From an uncultured Slackia sp. (GTDB lineage: Bacteria > Actinomycetota > Coriobacteriia > Coriobacteriales > Eggerthellaceae), in contig NZ_CAUHPG010000017.1 of assembly GCF_959608125.1 (NCBI RefSeq), forward strand, positions 1 through 45,416: a stretch of 45,416 nt of DNA. Direction: 5' to 3'. Below are positions 33,674-41,453 of this stretch, piece by piece. Each line of letters starts with the position of its first letter. Position 1 is the first letter of the stretch. The translations under genes and the position numbers were made by a program. The notes below the pieces were generated by a model. The model was not told the origin of the DNA. It made no database searches and saw only the letters and a list, made by a program, of their open reading frames with translations.

Positions 33674-34375
33674 CTACGCGATCGCGGCGGTGCGGGCCTC
33701 GTCGGCGGTCTGCACCATGGCGGCGATGGCCGCGGCGCGATCGGCCGTGCCGAACACGGCGTTGCCGGCGACGAACACGTCGGCGCCCGCAGCGGCTACG
33801 GCGCGCGTGGCGTCATTGGCGCCCAGGCCGCCGTCGACCTCGATCAGGGGGCTCGCCTGGGCCGCACGGGCGATTTCGACCACGCGGGCCACCTTCTTCT
33901 CGGTGCCTTCGATGTATTTCTGGCCGGAGAAGCCGGGATAGACGCTCATGACAAGCACCATATCGAGCTTATCGATGCAGGGCTCGACCACGCTGGCGCG
34001 CATGTCGGGCTTCAAAGCGAGGCACGCCTTGGCGCCCGCTTCGTGGATCATGTCGATCGCGCGGTCGAATTCGCCGGTGGGTTCGTCGAGGGCCTCGGCA
34101 TGCACCGACACGATCGCGGGCTCGTGCTCGAGGAACCACGGCAGCTGATTGAGCGGGTTCGAGATCATCAGATGCACGTCGAGCGGCAGGTCGGTGATGC
34201 GCTTGAGCTGCTTGACGAAGGGAACGCCGAGCGTCAGGTTGGGAACGAAATGGCCGTCCATGACATCCACGTGGACGAAGCCCGCTCCCCCTTCCTCGAT
34301 CACGCGGATGTCGCGCTCCATATTCATGAAGTCGGCCGACAGGATGGACGGTGCGATGCGGGGTTGGGTGAACAT
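33674..34375 (-). CDS. rpe: Ribulose-phosphate 3-epimerase
   Basis: Pentose phosphate pathway enzyme interconverting ribulose 5-phosphate and xylulose 5-phosphate. 233 residues, a TIM barrel with IAPSILSADF, HVDVMDGHFVPN (metal ligands), LDVHLMI, VMSVYPGFSGQKY and IEVDGGLG. The ATG at 34375 follows GAAAGGA by 5 nt. First gene of the leftward rpe-nifS-PHP run, divergent from ogt. TTAGAAT upstream may be a -10, but no clear -35 is seen. Confidence 0.95.
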   Translation of the reverse strand: MFTQPRIAPSILSADFMNMERDIRVIEEGGAGFVHVDVMDGHFVPNLTLGVPFVKQLKRITDLPLDVHLMISNPLNQLPWFLEHEPAIVSVHAEALDEPTGEFDRAIDMIHEAGAKACLALKPDMRASVVEPCIDKLDMVLVMSVYPGFSGQKYIEGTEKKVARVVEIARAAQASPLIEVDGGLGANDATRAVAAAGADVFVAGNAVFGTADRAAAIAAMVQTADEARTAAIA

Positions 34376-34607
34376 CGGATTCCTTTCGTGGGCATACAAG
34401 GTCTGCTGGATGCCTCAATTCTAACGCAAGCGCCGGACGCTGCCCGAAAGGCTGCACGAATCCTGCGTAGTTTCTCTCAGACCGGCACATGCCGTTCGCC
34501 GACGCGTCCGACCGACGAGTCCGCTCCGTAGCCGCGCGGCTCGTGTCATAATGGAGCTTACGCATGCGCGCACGGATGCATGCGCACGTCCCGGAAGAAA
34601 GGCGGCC

Positions 34608-35078
34608 ATGAACCACTTCGTCTACGCGATGCCTCCGGGCAGGCTCACCATCGTCGCCAGCGACTACGGCATCGCGCGCATCGCTTTCGGCGACGTCCCC
34701 TTCGACGCGCCGCGCCGACCGAGCGCCCTCACCAACACGGCGGCCACCCAGCTTCAGGAATACTTCGCGGGCAGGCGGCGCGCCTTCGACGTGCCCGTCG
34801 ACCTGCAGGGAACGCCGTTCCAGCTCGAAGTATGGAACGCCCTGCGCGCCATCCCCTACGGACAGACCCGCACCTATGCCGACATCGCCGAAGAAATCGG
34901 CAAGCCGCGCGCCTTTCGCGCCGTCGGCATGGCCAACAACAAAAACCCCGTCCCCATCATCGTGCCCTGCCATCGCGTGATCGGCACGGGCGGCAAGCTC
35001 ATGGGCTATGCGGCGGGGCCGAAGATCAAGCGCTACCTGCTGGAATTGGAAGGCGTCGACCCGTCTTCGCTGCATTAA
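34608..35078 (+). CDS. ogt: Methylated-DNA-protein-cysteine methyltransferase
   Basis: Suicide repair protein that removes alkyl groups from O6-guanine. 156 residues. The active-site motif IIVPCHRVIGTGG contains the acceptor cysteine; GTPFQLEVWNALRAIPYGQT and YADIAEEIGKP form the helix-turn-helix DNA-binding part. No Ada regulatory domain. The ATG at 34608 has AAAGG upstream; a longer frame starting 19 codons earlier lacks a site. It stands alone on the plus strand among minus-strand genes. CATAAT at 34547-34552 is a possible -10. Confidence 0.94.
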   Translation: MNHFVYAMPPGRLTIVASDYGIARIAFGDVPFDAPRRPSALTNTAATQLQEYFAGRRRAFDVPVDLQGTPFQLEVWNALRAIPYGQTRTYADIAEEIGKPRAFRAVGMANNKNPVPIIVPCHRVIGTGGKLMGYAAGPKIKRYLLELEGVDPSSLH

Positions 35079-35102
35079 CCGAAACGCCTCCGCGCAAAAC
35101 GA

Positions 35103-35133
35103 AAGGCCGGAAAGGGCAACCCTTTCCGGCCTT
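35103..35133. terminator. Bidirectional terminator between ogt and rsmB
   Basis: 14-bp perfect stem AAGGCCGGAAAGGG / CCCTTTCCGGCCTT with a 3-nt loop, between two convergent genes. On the minus strand it is followed by TTTCGTTTTG; on the plus strand by only a short TTATTCATT. Both directions probably use it. Confidence 0.85.
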
Positions 35134-35155
35134 ATTCATTGCGTGGAAAACGCCT

Positions 35156-37222
35156 TTAACGAACGCGCTTCATGCGAACCGCGTAATGGGCGTCGGCGCC
35201 CGAAGCGCTCAGCGTGGTGGCGATCGTCTCTTCGATTTCGAATGCCTCGCCGAACTTCGTGCGACAGAAGCGGTCGACCACCTGGGCGTTTTCAGCCTCG
35301 AACACCGTGCAGGTGGCATACGTCAGCGTGCCGCCGGGCTTGACCATCTTCGCCGCTTCGGCGAGCAGGTCGTATTCGATCGCGGCCATCTCTTCGATCT
35401 GCTCGGCCGTCAGGCGCCAGCGGATCTCGGGGTGGCGGCGCATGGTGCCCGCACCCGAGCAGGGAGCGTCCACCAGGACGACGTCGAAGGAAGCCTCGGG
35501 AAGCTTCTCGGACAGCTTGCGGGCGTCCGCCGTCAGCGGGCGCACCGACTCGATTCCGTAGGCCGCCGCGCGCTTGGCCAGAAGCTCGCCCTTGAACGCG
35601 TGGTCGTCGACCGACACCATGGGAATGGTACGGCCGAACTTGCGCACCGCGTTACCCTGCACGAGGATCGTCTTGGTGCCGCGGCCCGCGCCGATTTCCA
35701 AGAACGCCTCGACGTCGCCTTCGGGGCACGCCAGAGCCGCAATGGCCTGGGCGGACTCGTCGGACACGCAGACGCTGCCGTTCTCGAACAGCGCGCGCAC
35801 GGCGGGCTTGCGCAGAACGCGGGCGTCTTTCACCAGATAGCATCCCGGAACGGTCGCGGAGGGCTCCATCAGGCTTCCCGCCTGGTCGAACACTTCGACG
35901 ACCTCGGACTCGTCGGCCTTGATCGGGTTGACGGCGATAAAGACCGGCGCGTCGGCATTGCTCGCGCGCATGAATTCGGTGGCCTGCTTGAGGCCCATCT
36001 CGTTCATGAGGCGCTTGGCGAACCACAGCGGGAACGCCTGGGAGCGGGCAAGCACCTGAAGGCTCAGGTCGGGGTTGCCGTAAGGGAACTTCTTCGCGCT
36101 CGTCGACATCTTGCGCAGGACCGAATTGGCCAGGCCGGATGCCTTGGGCTGGACCGAACGCACCAGCTCGACGCCCTGGTCGACCGCGGCGTAGGCGTCC
36201 TTGCCCAGGAAGAGCAGCTCATAGGCGCTCACGCGCAGCGCGTCGCGCACGTCGTCCTGGATGTCTTCGGGCGAACGCAGGTTGCGGTCGATGAACTCGT
36301 CGAGCGTGCCGAGCGTCGAGGTGACGCCGCGGGCGATCTTGGTGGCGAACGCCGCATCCTCGGGCGAGATGCCCTCATGCTTGGCGATGACCGAAGGGGT
36401 CACTTCGGAGACGAAGGCCTCGCGCTCGCGCACGATGCGTCCGATCTCGCACGCCGCCGCACGGCCCGGCGAAAGCTTCACGGGCTGAGGACGGCCGCCG
36501 CGTGCGCCGCGGGAACCGCCGTCGCGCGAACCGCGGCGAGCGTCGCCCTGGGGACGGTCGTTGCGACGAGGACGCTGCTCGCGCTCGTCGCGCACGGGGC
36601 GGACGTCTTTTTCGACCGCGGCCTCGGACGCGCCGAAGCGCGAAGAGGCGCGGGGGCTCGTCATCACGGGACGCTCGGGAGCGACCTGCGTGCGACGCTC
36701 GTCGTCGCGGCGGTCGTCACGACGATCGAACTTCTTCGGGCCGCGCTGGCCGCCGCGCGCGCCGTCCTTGGGACCGCGGTAGCCGCCCTGGCGCTTGTTG
36801 TCGAAGGGCTTATCGCCCGGCTTGCCGCGATAGCCGCCCTGGCGATCGGATTTCTGGCCGTCGTACTTCTTGTACGGCTTGCCGCCGCGAGAATCGCCGT
36901 TGCGGAAATCGCGGTCGTCGCGACGCCCGTTGTACGAGGGCTTGCCGGAACCGTACGATTTGCCCTCGCCCGGCTTGCCGCCGCGGTATCCGCCGCCGTT
37001 GGGCTTGCCGCCGCGATAGCCGCCCTCGCCGGGCTTTCCGCCGCGGTATCCGCCGCGCGAATCGCCCGAAGGCTTCTTGCCGTCGTATTTCTTATAGCCG
37101 CCGGAAGAACGTCCGTCGCCGCGGCCGCCCGCAGGCCTGCCTGCGCCGCCACGACGAGGGCCGCCGCCGTTGCCGCCGCGTCCCGCTGCTCCTCGATACC
37201 CGCCTTGATGCTGGTCGGTCAT
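35156..37222 (-). CDS. rsmB: 16S rRNA m5C967 methyltransferase RsmB with long RGG-rich N-terminus
   Basis: 688 residues, about 240 more than usual. Residues about 250-390 are the NusB-like RNA-binding domain and 420-688 the Fmu/RsmB methyltransferase: SAM loop LEIGAGRGTKT (508-518), VDAPCSG (C588) and the catalytic cysteine in TYATCTV (C638). Residues 1-247 are low complexity, rich in Gly, Arg, Lys, Asp and Tyr, with three exact-pitch decapeptide repeats GGYRGGKP(G/N)(E/G) at 57-86, several RGG and GGYRG boxes and KKYDG(K/Q)K twice. The start is one base after the fmt stop codon (TAACATG). The only internal ATG (codon 187) has no ribosome site, so I take the extension as real. Likely an RNA-binding disordered tail; inference. 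Confidence 0.92.
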   Translation of the reverse strand: MTDQHQGGYRGAAGRGGNGGGPRRGGAGRPAGGRGDGRSSGGYKKYDGKKPSGDSRGGYRGGKPGEGGYRGGKPNGGGYRGGKPGEGKSYGSGKPSYNGRRDDRDFRNGDSRGGKPYKKYDGQKSDRQGGYRGKPGDKPFDNKRQGGYRGPKDGARGGQRGPKKFDRRDDRRDDERRTQVAPERPVMTSPRASSRFGASEAAVEKDVRPVRDEREQRPRRNDRPQGDARRGSRDGGSRGARGGRPQPVKLSPGRAAACEIGRIVREREAFVSEVTPSVIAKHEGISPEDAAFATKIARGVTSTLGTLDEFIDRNLRSPEDIQDDVRDALRVSAYELLFLGKDAYAAVDQGVELVRSVQPKASGLANSVLRKMSTSAKKFPYGNPDLSLQVLARSQAFPLWFAKRLMNEMGLKQATEFMRASNADAPVFIAVNPIKADESEVVEVFDQAGSLMEPSATVPGCYLVKDARVLRKPAVRALFENGSVCVSDESAQAIAALACPEGDVEAFLEIGAGRGTKTILVQGNAVRKFGRTIPMVSVDDHAFKGELLAKRAAAYGIESVRPLTADARKLSEKLPEASFDVVLVDAPCSGAGTMRRHPEIRWRLTAEQIEEMAAIEYDLLAEAAKMVKPGGTLTYATCTVFEAENAQVVDRFCRTKFGEAFEIEETIATTLSASGADAHYAVRMKRVR
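36482..37222 (-). repeat. RGG/GGYRG low-complexity coding repeats in rsmB
   Basis: Region coding for residues 1-247 of RsmB. 30-bp units encoding GGYRGGKP plus two variable residues recur in tandem at 36965-37054, with degenerate copies around them (RQGGYRG at codons 128-133 and 144-150). Acidic-basic blocks such as DRRDDRRDDERR follow. Copy number is probably variable between strains; this is inference. Confidence 0.8.
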
Positions 37223-37223
37223 G

Positions 37224-38165
37224 TTATATACGCTCCCATACCATAGTGCCTGATTTGATATTCTGCACGCCGCTGGCGAATGCCGCCGCGTTCATTTCCT
37301 TCTTGCCGTCCGGTTTCACCGAGACGATTTCCAGCGCTCCGTCCGCACAGCCGACGAACAGGCGCTTGGCGCGAAACGCGACCGCGCCGGGGGCCGCAAG
37401 GGCCTCGCCCTCCTCGTCCTGGGGACGCTCGGCCTCGAGAACCGTGACGTTTTTGCCCGCCACCGTGCAGCGGCACGGATGCGCGGCGCTCGACGCGCGC
37501 ACGCGACGCAGGTTGACGTCGACCGTGTCGGCGGGGTCGATGTTGAGTTCGCCCTTGCCGATCTTTTCGGCGTACGTGGCCTCGGCGTCGTCTTGCACCG
37601 TCCAACGCACCGCGCCTTCCTCGATCGCATAAAGCGCCGAAAGCAGGGCGCGAGCGCCCAGATCGGCCAGCTCGGCGGTCAAGGCCGCGCAGTTCATGTC
37701 GCCGATTTCGCACGACCTGCTGACGCAGTAGTCGCCGGTGTCGAGGCCCGCCTCCATGCACATGATGCACACGCCGGCTTCGCGCTCGCCTGCGAGGATC
37801 GCGCGCTCGATCGGAGCGGCGCCGCGATACTTCGGCAGAAGCGAGGCGTGCACGTTCAGGCAGCCATGCTCGGGAATGTCGAGCACCTCCTGAGGCAAAA
37901 TCTTGCCGTACGCCGCGACGCAGATCGCGTCGGGGGCGAGGTCGCGCAGGCGAGAAAGCTCGTCTTCGTCACGCAGGGTGCGCGGCTCGAACACGGGGAT
38001 GCCCGCCTCGAGCGCGACCTTCTTGACGGGCGAAGGCTCGAGCGCCTTGCCGCGGCCGCGCACGGCGTCGGGACGCGTGTAGACGGCCGCGATGTCGTGC
38101 TGTTCTTTCAATTCACGTAGGATATTCGCCGCGAAATCGGGCGTTCCCATGAAAACGATACGCAT
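37224..38165 (-). CDS. fmt: Methionyl-tRNA formyltransferase
   Basis: Formylates initiator Met-tRNA with 10-formyl-tetrahydrofolate. 313 residues from MRIVFMGTPDFAA. Catalytic triad residues lie in CLNVHASLLPKYRGAAPIE (Asn, His) and MEAGLDTGD (Asp); the C-terminal OB-like domain binds tRNA. Three close starts exist (GTG 38174, ATG 38171, ATG 38165). The last is chosen because AAAGG then lies 8 nt upstream and the N-terminus matches the family. Between def and rsmB, the conserved order. Confidence 0.95.
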   Translation of the reverse strand: MRIVFMGTPDFAANILRELKEQHDIAAVYTRPDAVRGRGKALEPSPVKKVALEAGIPVFEPRTLRDEDELSRLRDLAPDAICVAAYGKILPQEVLDIPEHGCLNVHASLLPKYRGAAPIERAILAGEREAGVCIMCMEAGLDTGDYCVSRSCEIGDMNCAALTAELADLGARALLSALYAIEEGAVRWTVQDDAEATYAEKIGKGELNIDPADTVDVNLRRVRASSAAHPCRCTVAGKNVTVLEAERPQDEEGEALAAPGAVAFRAKRLFVGCADGALEIVSVKPDGKKEMNAAAFASGVQNIKSGTMVWERI

Positions 38166-38212
38166 GCGCATCACCTTTCCGGCCTGATGCGAAATCAGCG
38201 CCGACTCGACTG

Positions 38213-38752
38213 CTAGATGCGGGTCTCGCCCGGCTTGGCGCCCGCGGCCTTGGCCTCCTCGTAATCGTGCAGCGCCTGGATGCGTGCGGAAAGGTCGCAG
38301 GATTCGAAGAGGGTCTTGCCGTCGAGGTGGTCGATCTCATGCTGCAGGCAGCGACCCAAAAGGCCGTCGCCCTCGATCATCCATTCTTCGCCGTCGAGGT
38401 CGAGATAGCGCACGACCGCGTATTCTTTGCGACGGATAGGCACCGAGATGCCGGGGCACGAAAGGCAGCCTTCCTCGTCGACCACTTCGCGGCCGCGAGT
38501 CTCCACCAGCACCGGGTTCACCATGACGATGGGATTCTGCTCGCCGTCTTCCTGGTCGCAATCGACCACGATAATGCGCTTGAGCACGCCGACCTGAGGA
38601 GCCGCGAGGCCGCAGCCGTTGTTCTTATACATGGTTTTCGCCATCTGGCGAGCAAGCTTTTTGAGCGTTTTGTCGTTGGGGTCGCACACCTCGCACACCT
38701 GGCGCAGCGTGGTGTCGGGATACGTGACCACCTTGAGCGTATCGAATGCCAT
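38213..38752 (-). CDS. def: Peptide deformylase
   Basis: Removes the N-formyl group from new proteins. 179 residues with all three motifs: GCGLAAPQVG, EGCLSCPG (metal cysteine) and QHEIDHLDG (metal histidines and catalytic Glu). A C-terminal helix rich in Ala and Lys extends past the core. AGAGG lies 8 nt before the ATG. It pairs functionally with fmt, which it precedes by 47 bp. Confidence 0.96.
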   Translation of the reverse strand: MAFDTLKVVTYPDTTLRQVCEVCDPNDKTLKKLARQMAKTMYKNNGCGLAAPQVGVLKRIIVVDCDQEDGEQNPIVMVNPVLVETRGREVVDEEGCLSCPGISVPIRRKEYAVVRYLDLDGEEWMIEGDGLLGRCLQHEIDHLDGKTLFESCDLSARIQALHDYEEAKAAGAKPGETRI

Positions 38753-38799
38753 GATTCAAACCTCTATCCGTATTGTCAAACCGCAATTTTTCAGCCGCG

Positions 38800-38805
38800 A
38801 GTATA
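38800..38805 (-). promoter_or_regulatory. Candidate -10 for def-fmt-rsmB
   Basis: TATACT on the minus strand 48 bp upstream of the def start. The -35 region is GC-rich and poorly matched. Confidence 0.4.
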
Positions 38806-38834
38806 CCGGAAAGCATGCCGCCCCATGCCCGCCG

Positions 38835-38854
38835 GCGGCCCCATCAGGGGCCGC
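38835..38854 (-). terminator. GC-rich hairpin after priA, without U run
   Basis: 8-bp stem GCGGCCCC / GGGGCCGC with a 4-nt loop in the 205-bp gap between priA and def. No U tract. The location fits 3' end formation for priA. The rest of the gap holds no gene. Confidence 0.45.
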
Positions 38855-38957
38855 GCGGGTCGCAAAACCGAAATTGCTCCACACAACGGGGCGCCGAACG
38901 GACGCGACGCACCGCATGCGCCCGAAAACAGACGCGCGAACGCGGGCCGCAGCCCTT

Positions 38958-41141
38958 CTACAGCAAACTGAGGGGATCGACGTCGCAGGCCACGTTGACG
39001 CGCTTGTGCGCGCGCCTCCCCCTGATCGCCGGAGCGATGGCCGCGGCGATGTCGGCGTCGACGGGCGCTTTGATCAGAATATGCCAGCGATGGCTGCCGC
39101 GCAGCTTGTCGATCGCGCAGGGCGCGGCGCCGAGGCTCGTCCAGCCCTCGCCCGCCACGTCGCGGATCATCTTCTCGACCTGCTCGGACAGCCCGATCGC
39201 GACCTCGCGCACCTCTTCGACCTTATCGCCCCAGACCAAGATGTTGACCAGACGCACGTAGGGCGGATAGCCCAGCAGCTTGCGCTTGGGCAACTCGTCG
39301 GCGAGAAAGCGCCTGCGGTCGTATGCCGCCGCCGCCTGGATCGCGCAGCTTTCGGGCATGTAGGTCTGCACGAGCACGCGGCCTTCGAACGCGCCGCGTC
39401 CGGCGCGGCCCGCCACCTGTTCGACCAGGTCGAACGTGCGCTCGGCGCTGCGGAAGTCGGGCAGGCGCAGCTGGGTGTCGGCATCGATCACGCCCACCAG
39501 CACCACGTCGTCGAAATCGAGGCCCTTCGCGATCATCTGCGTGCCCAGCAGGACCGCCGCGCCCGGGCGCGCGAACTCGTCGAGCAGGCGCGCATGGGCG
39601 TCGCGCGTCGACGTGGTGTCGGCGTCCATGCGCACGATCCTCACCTCGGGGCGGTCGGCCAGCAGATTGCGCAGCTCCGCTTCGACGCGCTGGGTGCCGG
39701 CGCCGAACTTCTTCAGGTACGGGCTCCCGCAGGCGGGACACACCGGCGGGGCGGGCATGCGGCGGCCGCAATGATGGCACGCCAGCATGTTGCCGCGCTC
39801 GTGGTAGGTCAAAGACACCGAACAGGTGGGGCATTCGGGCACGAAGCCGCAATCGCGGCAGAGCACGAAGCTCGCGAAGCCGCGCTGGTTCAAAAGCAGC
39901 ACCGCCTTGCGGCCCGCATCGAGCGCGGCGTGCAGGTCGGACACCAGCTCACGCGCGAACATCGAGCGCGAGCCGCTGCCGAATTCGCACGCCATGTCGA
40001 TCACGCGCACCTCGGGCATGGGCTTGCCGTTGGCGCGTTCGGGAAGCGCCACGCGATGCCAGGACGGATCGGCCTTGCAGCGGCACAGCGTCTCGATCGA
40101 CGGGGTCGCGCTGCCCAGCACGAGCGCGGCGCCGTGGCGCTTCGCCATCCAGGCGGCCACATCGCGCGCATGGTAGCGCGGGGCGCTTTCCTGCTTGTAC
40201 GTGCTTTCGTGCTCCTCGTCGATCACGACGACGCCCAGCGAAGGCATCGGGCAGAACAGGGCGCTGCGCGCGCCCACCACGACGCGCTTCTCGCCGCGGC
40301 GCACGGCCTCCCACTGGTCGAAGCGCTCGGCCTGCGTCATACGGGAATGCATGACGGCGACCGTGGCGCCGAAGCGGCTTTCGAAGCGCGAAACCGTCTG
40401 CGGCGTGAGCGCGATTTCGGGCACGAGCACGATGGCGCCGCGCCCCAGTTCGAGACTGCGCCGGATGGCGCGCAGATACACCTCGGTCTTGCCCGAGCCC
40501 GTCACGCCGTCGATCACCACGACGTCGCCGCAGCTGCGCTCGACGCAGGCGCGCACCGCATCGAAGGCGCGGCGCTGCCCTTCGGTCAGTTCGAACGTTT
40601 CGAGGGCGTGCGCACGGCGGGCAAGCTCGGCGTCGGTCGCAAGAGGCGCATCCGCATCGGCGTTTTTCGCCTTGCGGCGGCGGGCCGGCTTTTGCAGCTC
40701 CCAGCCGTCTTCGCGCTTGACCACCTTCGGCGTGCGGCCCGCGGGCGTCAGAAGATGCACGCACGAGCTCAGCGGCGCCAGATAGGCATGGGCGATGTAT
40801 TCGATAAGCGCCGCTCCGTCTTCGTCGAAATACGGCGCGGACAACACGGCCAAAACGGCTTTGAGCTCCTGTTTCTTTTCGCGAGGAGCTCCTTCGCCGC
40901 GTATGTCGTCCACGAAGCACATGCGGCCGGGGACGCTTACGGCAGCGTCGGCGGGTTCGTCGAAGAAGGAGTCGGCGTCGCCTTCTTCGGCCATGACGTA
41001 GCCCACCGCGCGACGGCGGCCGAACTCGACCAGCACGGCGCAGCCCACCTGCACGCCGTCCATATCGTCGGGGACGGCGTAGGTGTAGGTCGTGTCGAGC
41101 GCCTGGGTCTGGATATCAAGCACCACCGCAACGGTCCGCAT
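38958..41141 (-). CDS. priA: Primosomal helicase PriA
   Basis: Restarts stalled replication forks by loading the primosome. 727 residues. An N-terminal DNA-binding domain (MRTVAVVLDI, GCAVLVEFGRRRAVGYV), Walker A GVTGSGKTEVY, motif II VVIDEEHESTYKQ, LGSATPSIET, zinc cysteines CRDC, CPTC, CHHC and CPAC, then GTQMIAKGLDFDDV and QVAGRAGR. The start at 41141 is preferred over one 12 codons upstream because the family begins with this strand; GGAAGGAG lies 11 nt before it. First gene of the priA-def-fmt-rsmB set. Confidence 0.95.
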   Translation of the reverse strand: MRTVAVVLDIQTQALDTTYTYAVPDDMDGVQVGCAVLVEFGRRRAVGYVMAEEGDADSFFDEPADAAVSVPGRMCFVDDIRGEGAPREKKQELKAVLAVLSAPYFDEDGAALIEYIAHAYLAPLSSCVHLLTPAGRTPKVVKREDGWELQKPARRRKAKNADADAPLATDAELARRAHALETFELTEGQRRAFDAVRACVERSCGDVVVIDGVTGSGKTEVYLRAIRRSLELGRGAIVLVPEIALTPQTVSRFESRFGATVAVMHSRMTQAERFDQWEAVRRGEKRVVVGARSALFCPMPSLGVVVIDEEHESTYKQESAPRYHARDVAAWMAKRHGAALVLGSATPSIETLCRCKADPSWHRVALPERANGKPMPEVRVIDMACEFGSGSRSMFARELVSDLHAALDAGRKAVLLLNQRGFASFVLCRDCGFVPECPTCSVSLTYHERGNMLACHHCGRRMPAPPVCPACGSPYLKKFGAGTQRVEAELRNLLADRPEVRIVRMDADTTSTRDAHARLLDEFARPGAAVLLGTQMIAKGLDFDDVVLVGVIDADTQLRLPDFRSAERTFDLVEQVAGRAGRGAFEGRVLVQTYMPESCAIQAAAAYDRRRFLADELPKRKLLGYPPYVRLVNILVWGDKVEEVREVAIGLSEQVEKMIRDVAGEGWTSLGAAPCAIDKLRGSHRWHILIKAPVDADIAAAIAPAIRGRRAHKRVNVACDVDPLSLL

Positions 41142-41201
41142 ATGCCCTGCAGCTCCTTCCCTCGCCGCCGCCGTCATGATCGAACGATTATCTGCATGAT
41201 A

Positions 41202-41345
41202 TTTGCAGTTGGCGGTCTTTTTCCAGCCGATTTCGCGCCGTCGGTCCGCGATGCTTCAGCAAAACGCCTGGTCGCGCGATTTGCGATAGACGCGCCGAGC
41301 CGCAATGCGCCGTTTTCGGCCCCATAAAAGACCGCCAACTGCAAA
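41202..41345. repeat. 144-bp element bounded by perfect 20-bp inverted repeats
   Basis: 41202-41221 (TTTGCAGTTGGCGGTCTTTT) is the exact reverse complement of 41326-41345. The 104 bp between them are GC-rich and have no gene of note. No target-site duplication is evident at the outer ends and no transposase is present. It fills the gap between the metK terminator and priA. It could be a MITE-like or intergenic repeat unit, or a long-range RNA stem in the priA leader. I saw no second copy in the window. Confidence 0.75.
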
Positions 41346-41350
41346 AAACG

Positions 41351-41394
41351 TACAAAATAAAGGCGTCCTCCGACGTCGCCGTCGAAGAACGCCT
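41351..41394 (-). terminator. Intrinsic terminator after metK
   Basis: Minus-strand hairpin with 15-nt arms (41380-41394 and 41361-41375), pairing throughout with a few G-U wobbles, a 4-nt loop, and TTTATTTTG after it. About 60 bp past the metK stop. Confidence 0.82.
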
Positions 41395-41453
41395 CGATAC
41401 TCTTGCATAGAAGCGGCCGTTCGCGCCGCTTCGGCAATGCGGGGTTCGCCCTC

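Noticed and set aside
36482..37222. CRISPR-like array suggested by regular short repeats
   Set aside because: The repeats are in-frame 30-bp coding units for GGYRGGKP peptides without unique spacers, and no cas gene is nearby.
34580..37246. 888-codon open frame on the plus strand over ogt and antisense to rsmB
   Set aside because: It is out of frame with ogt and antisense to the repeat-rich rsmB. Its translation is Arg/His/Ala-rich without domains. GC bias in Gly/Arg codons keeps the opposite strand open.
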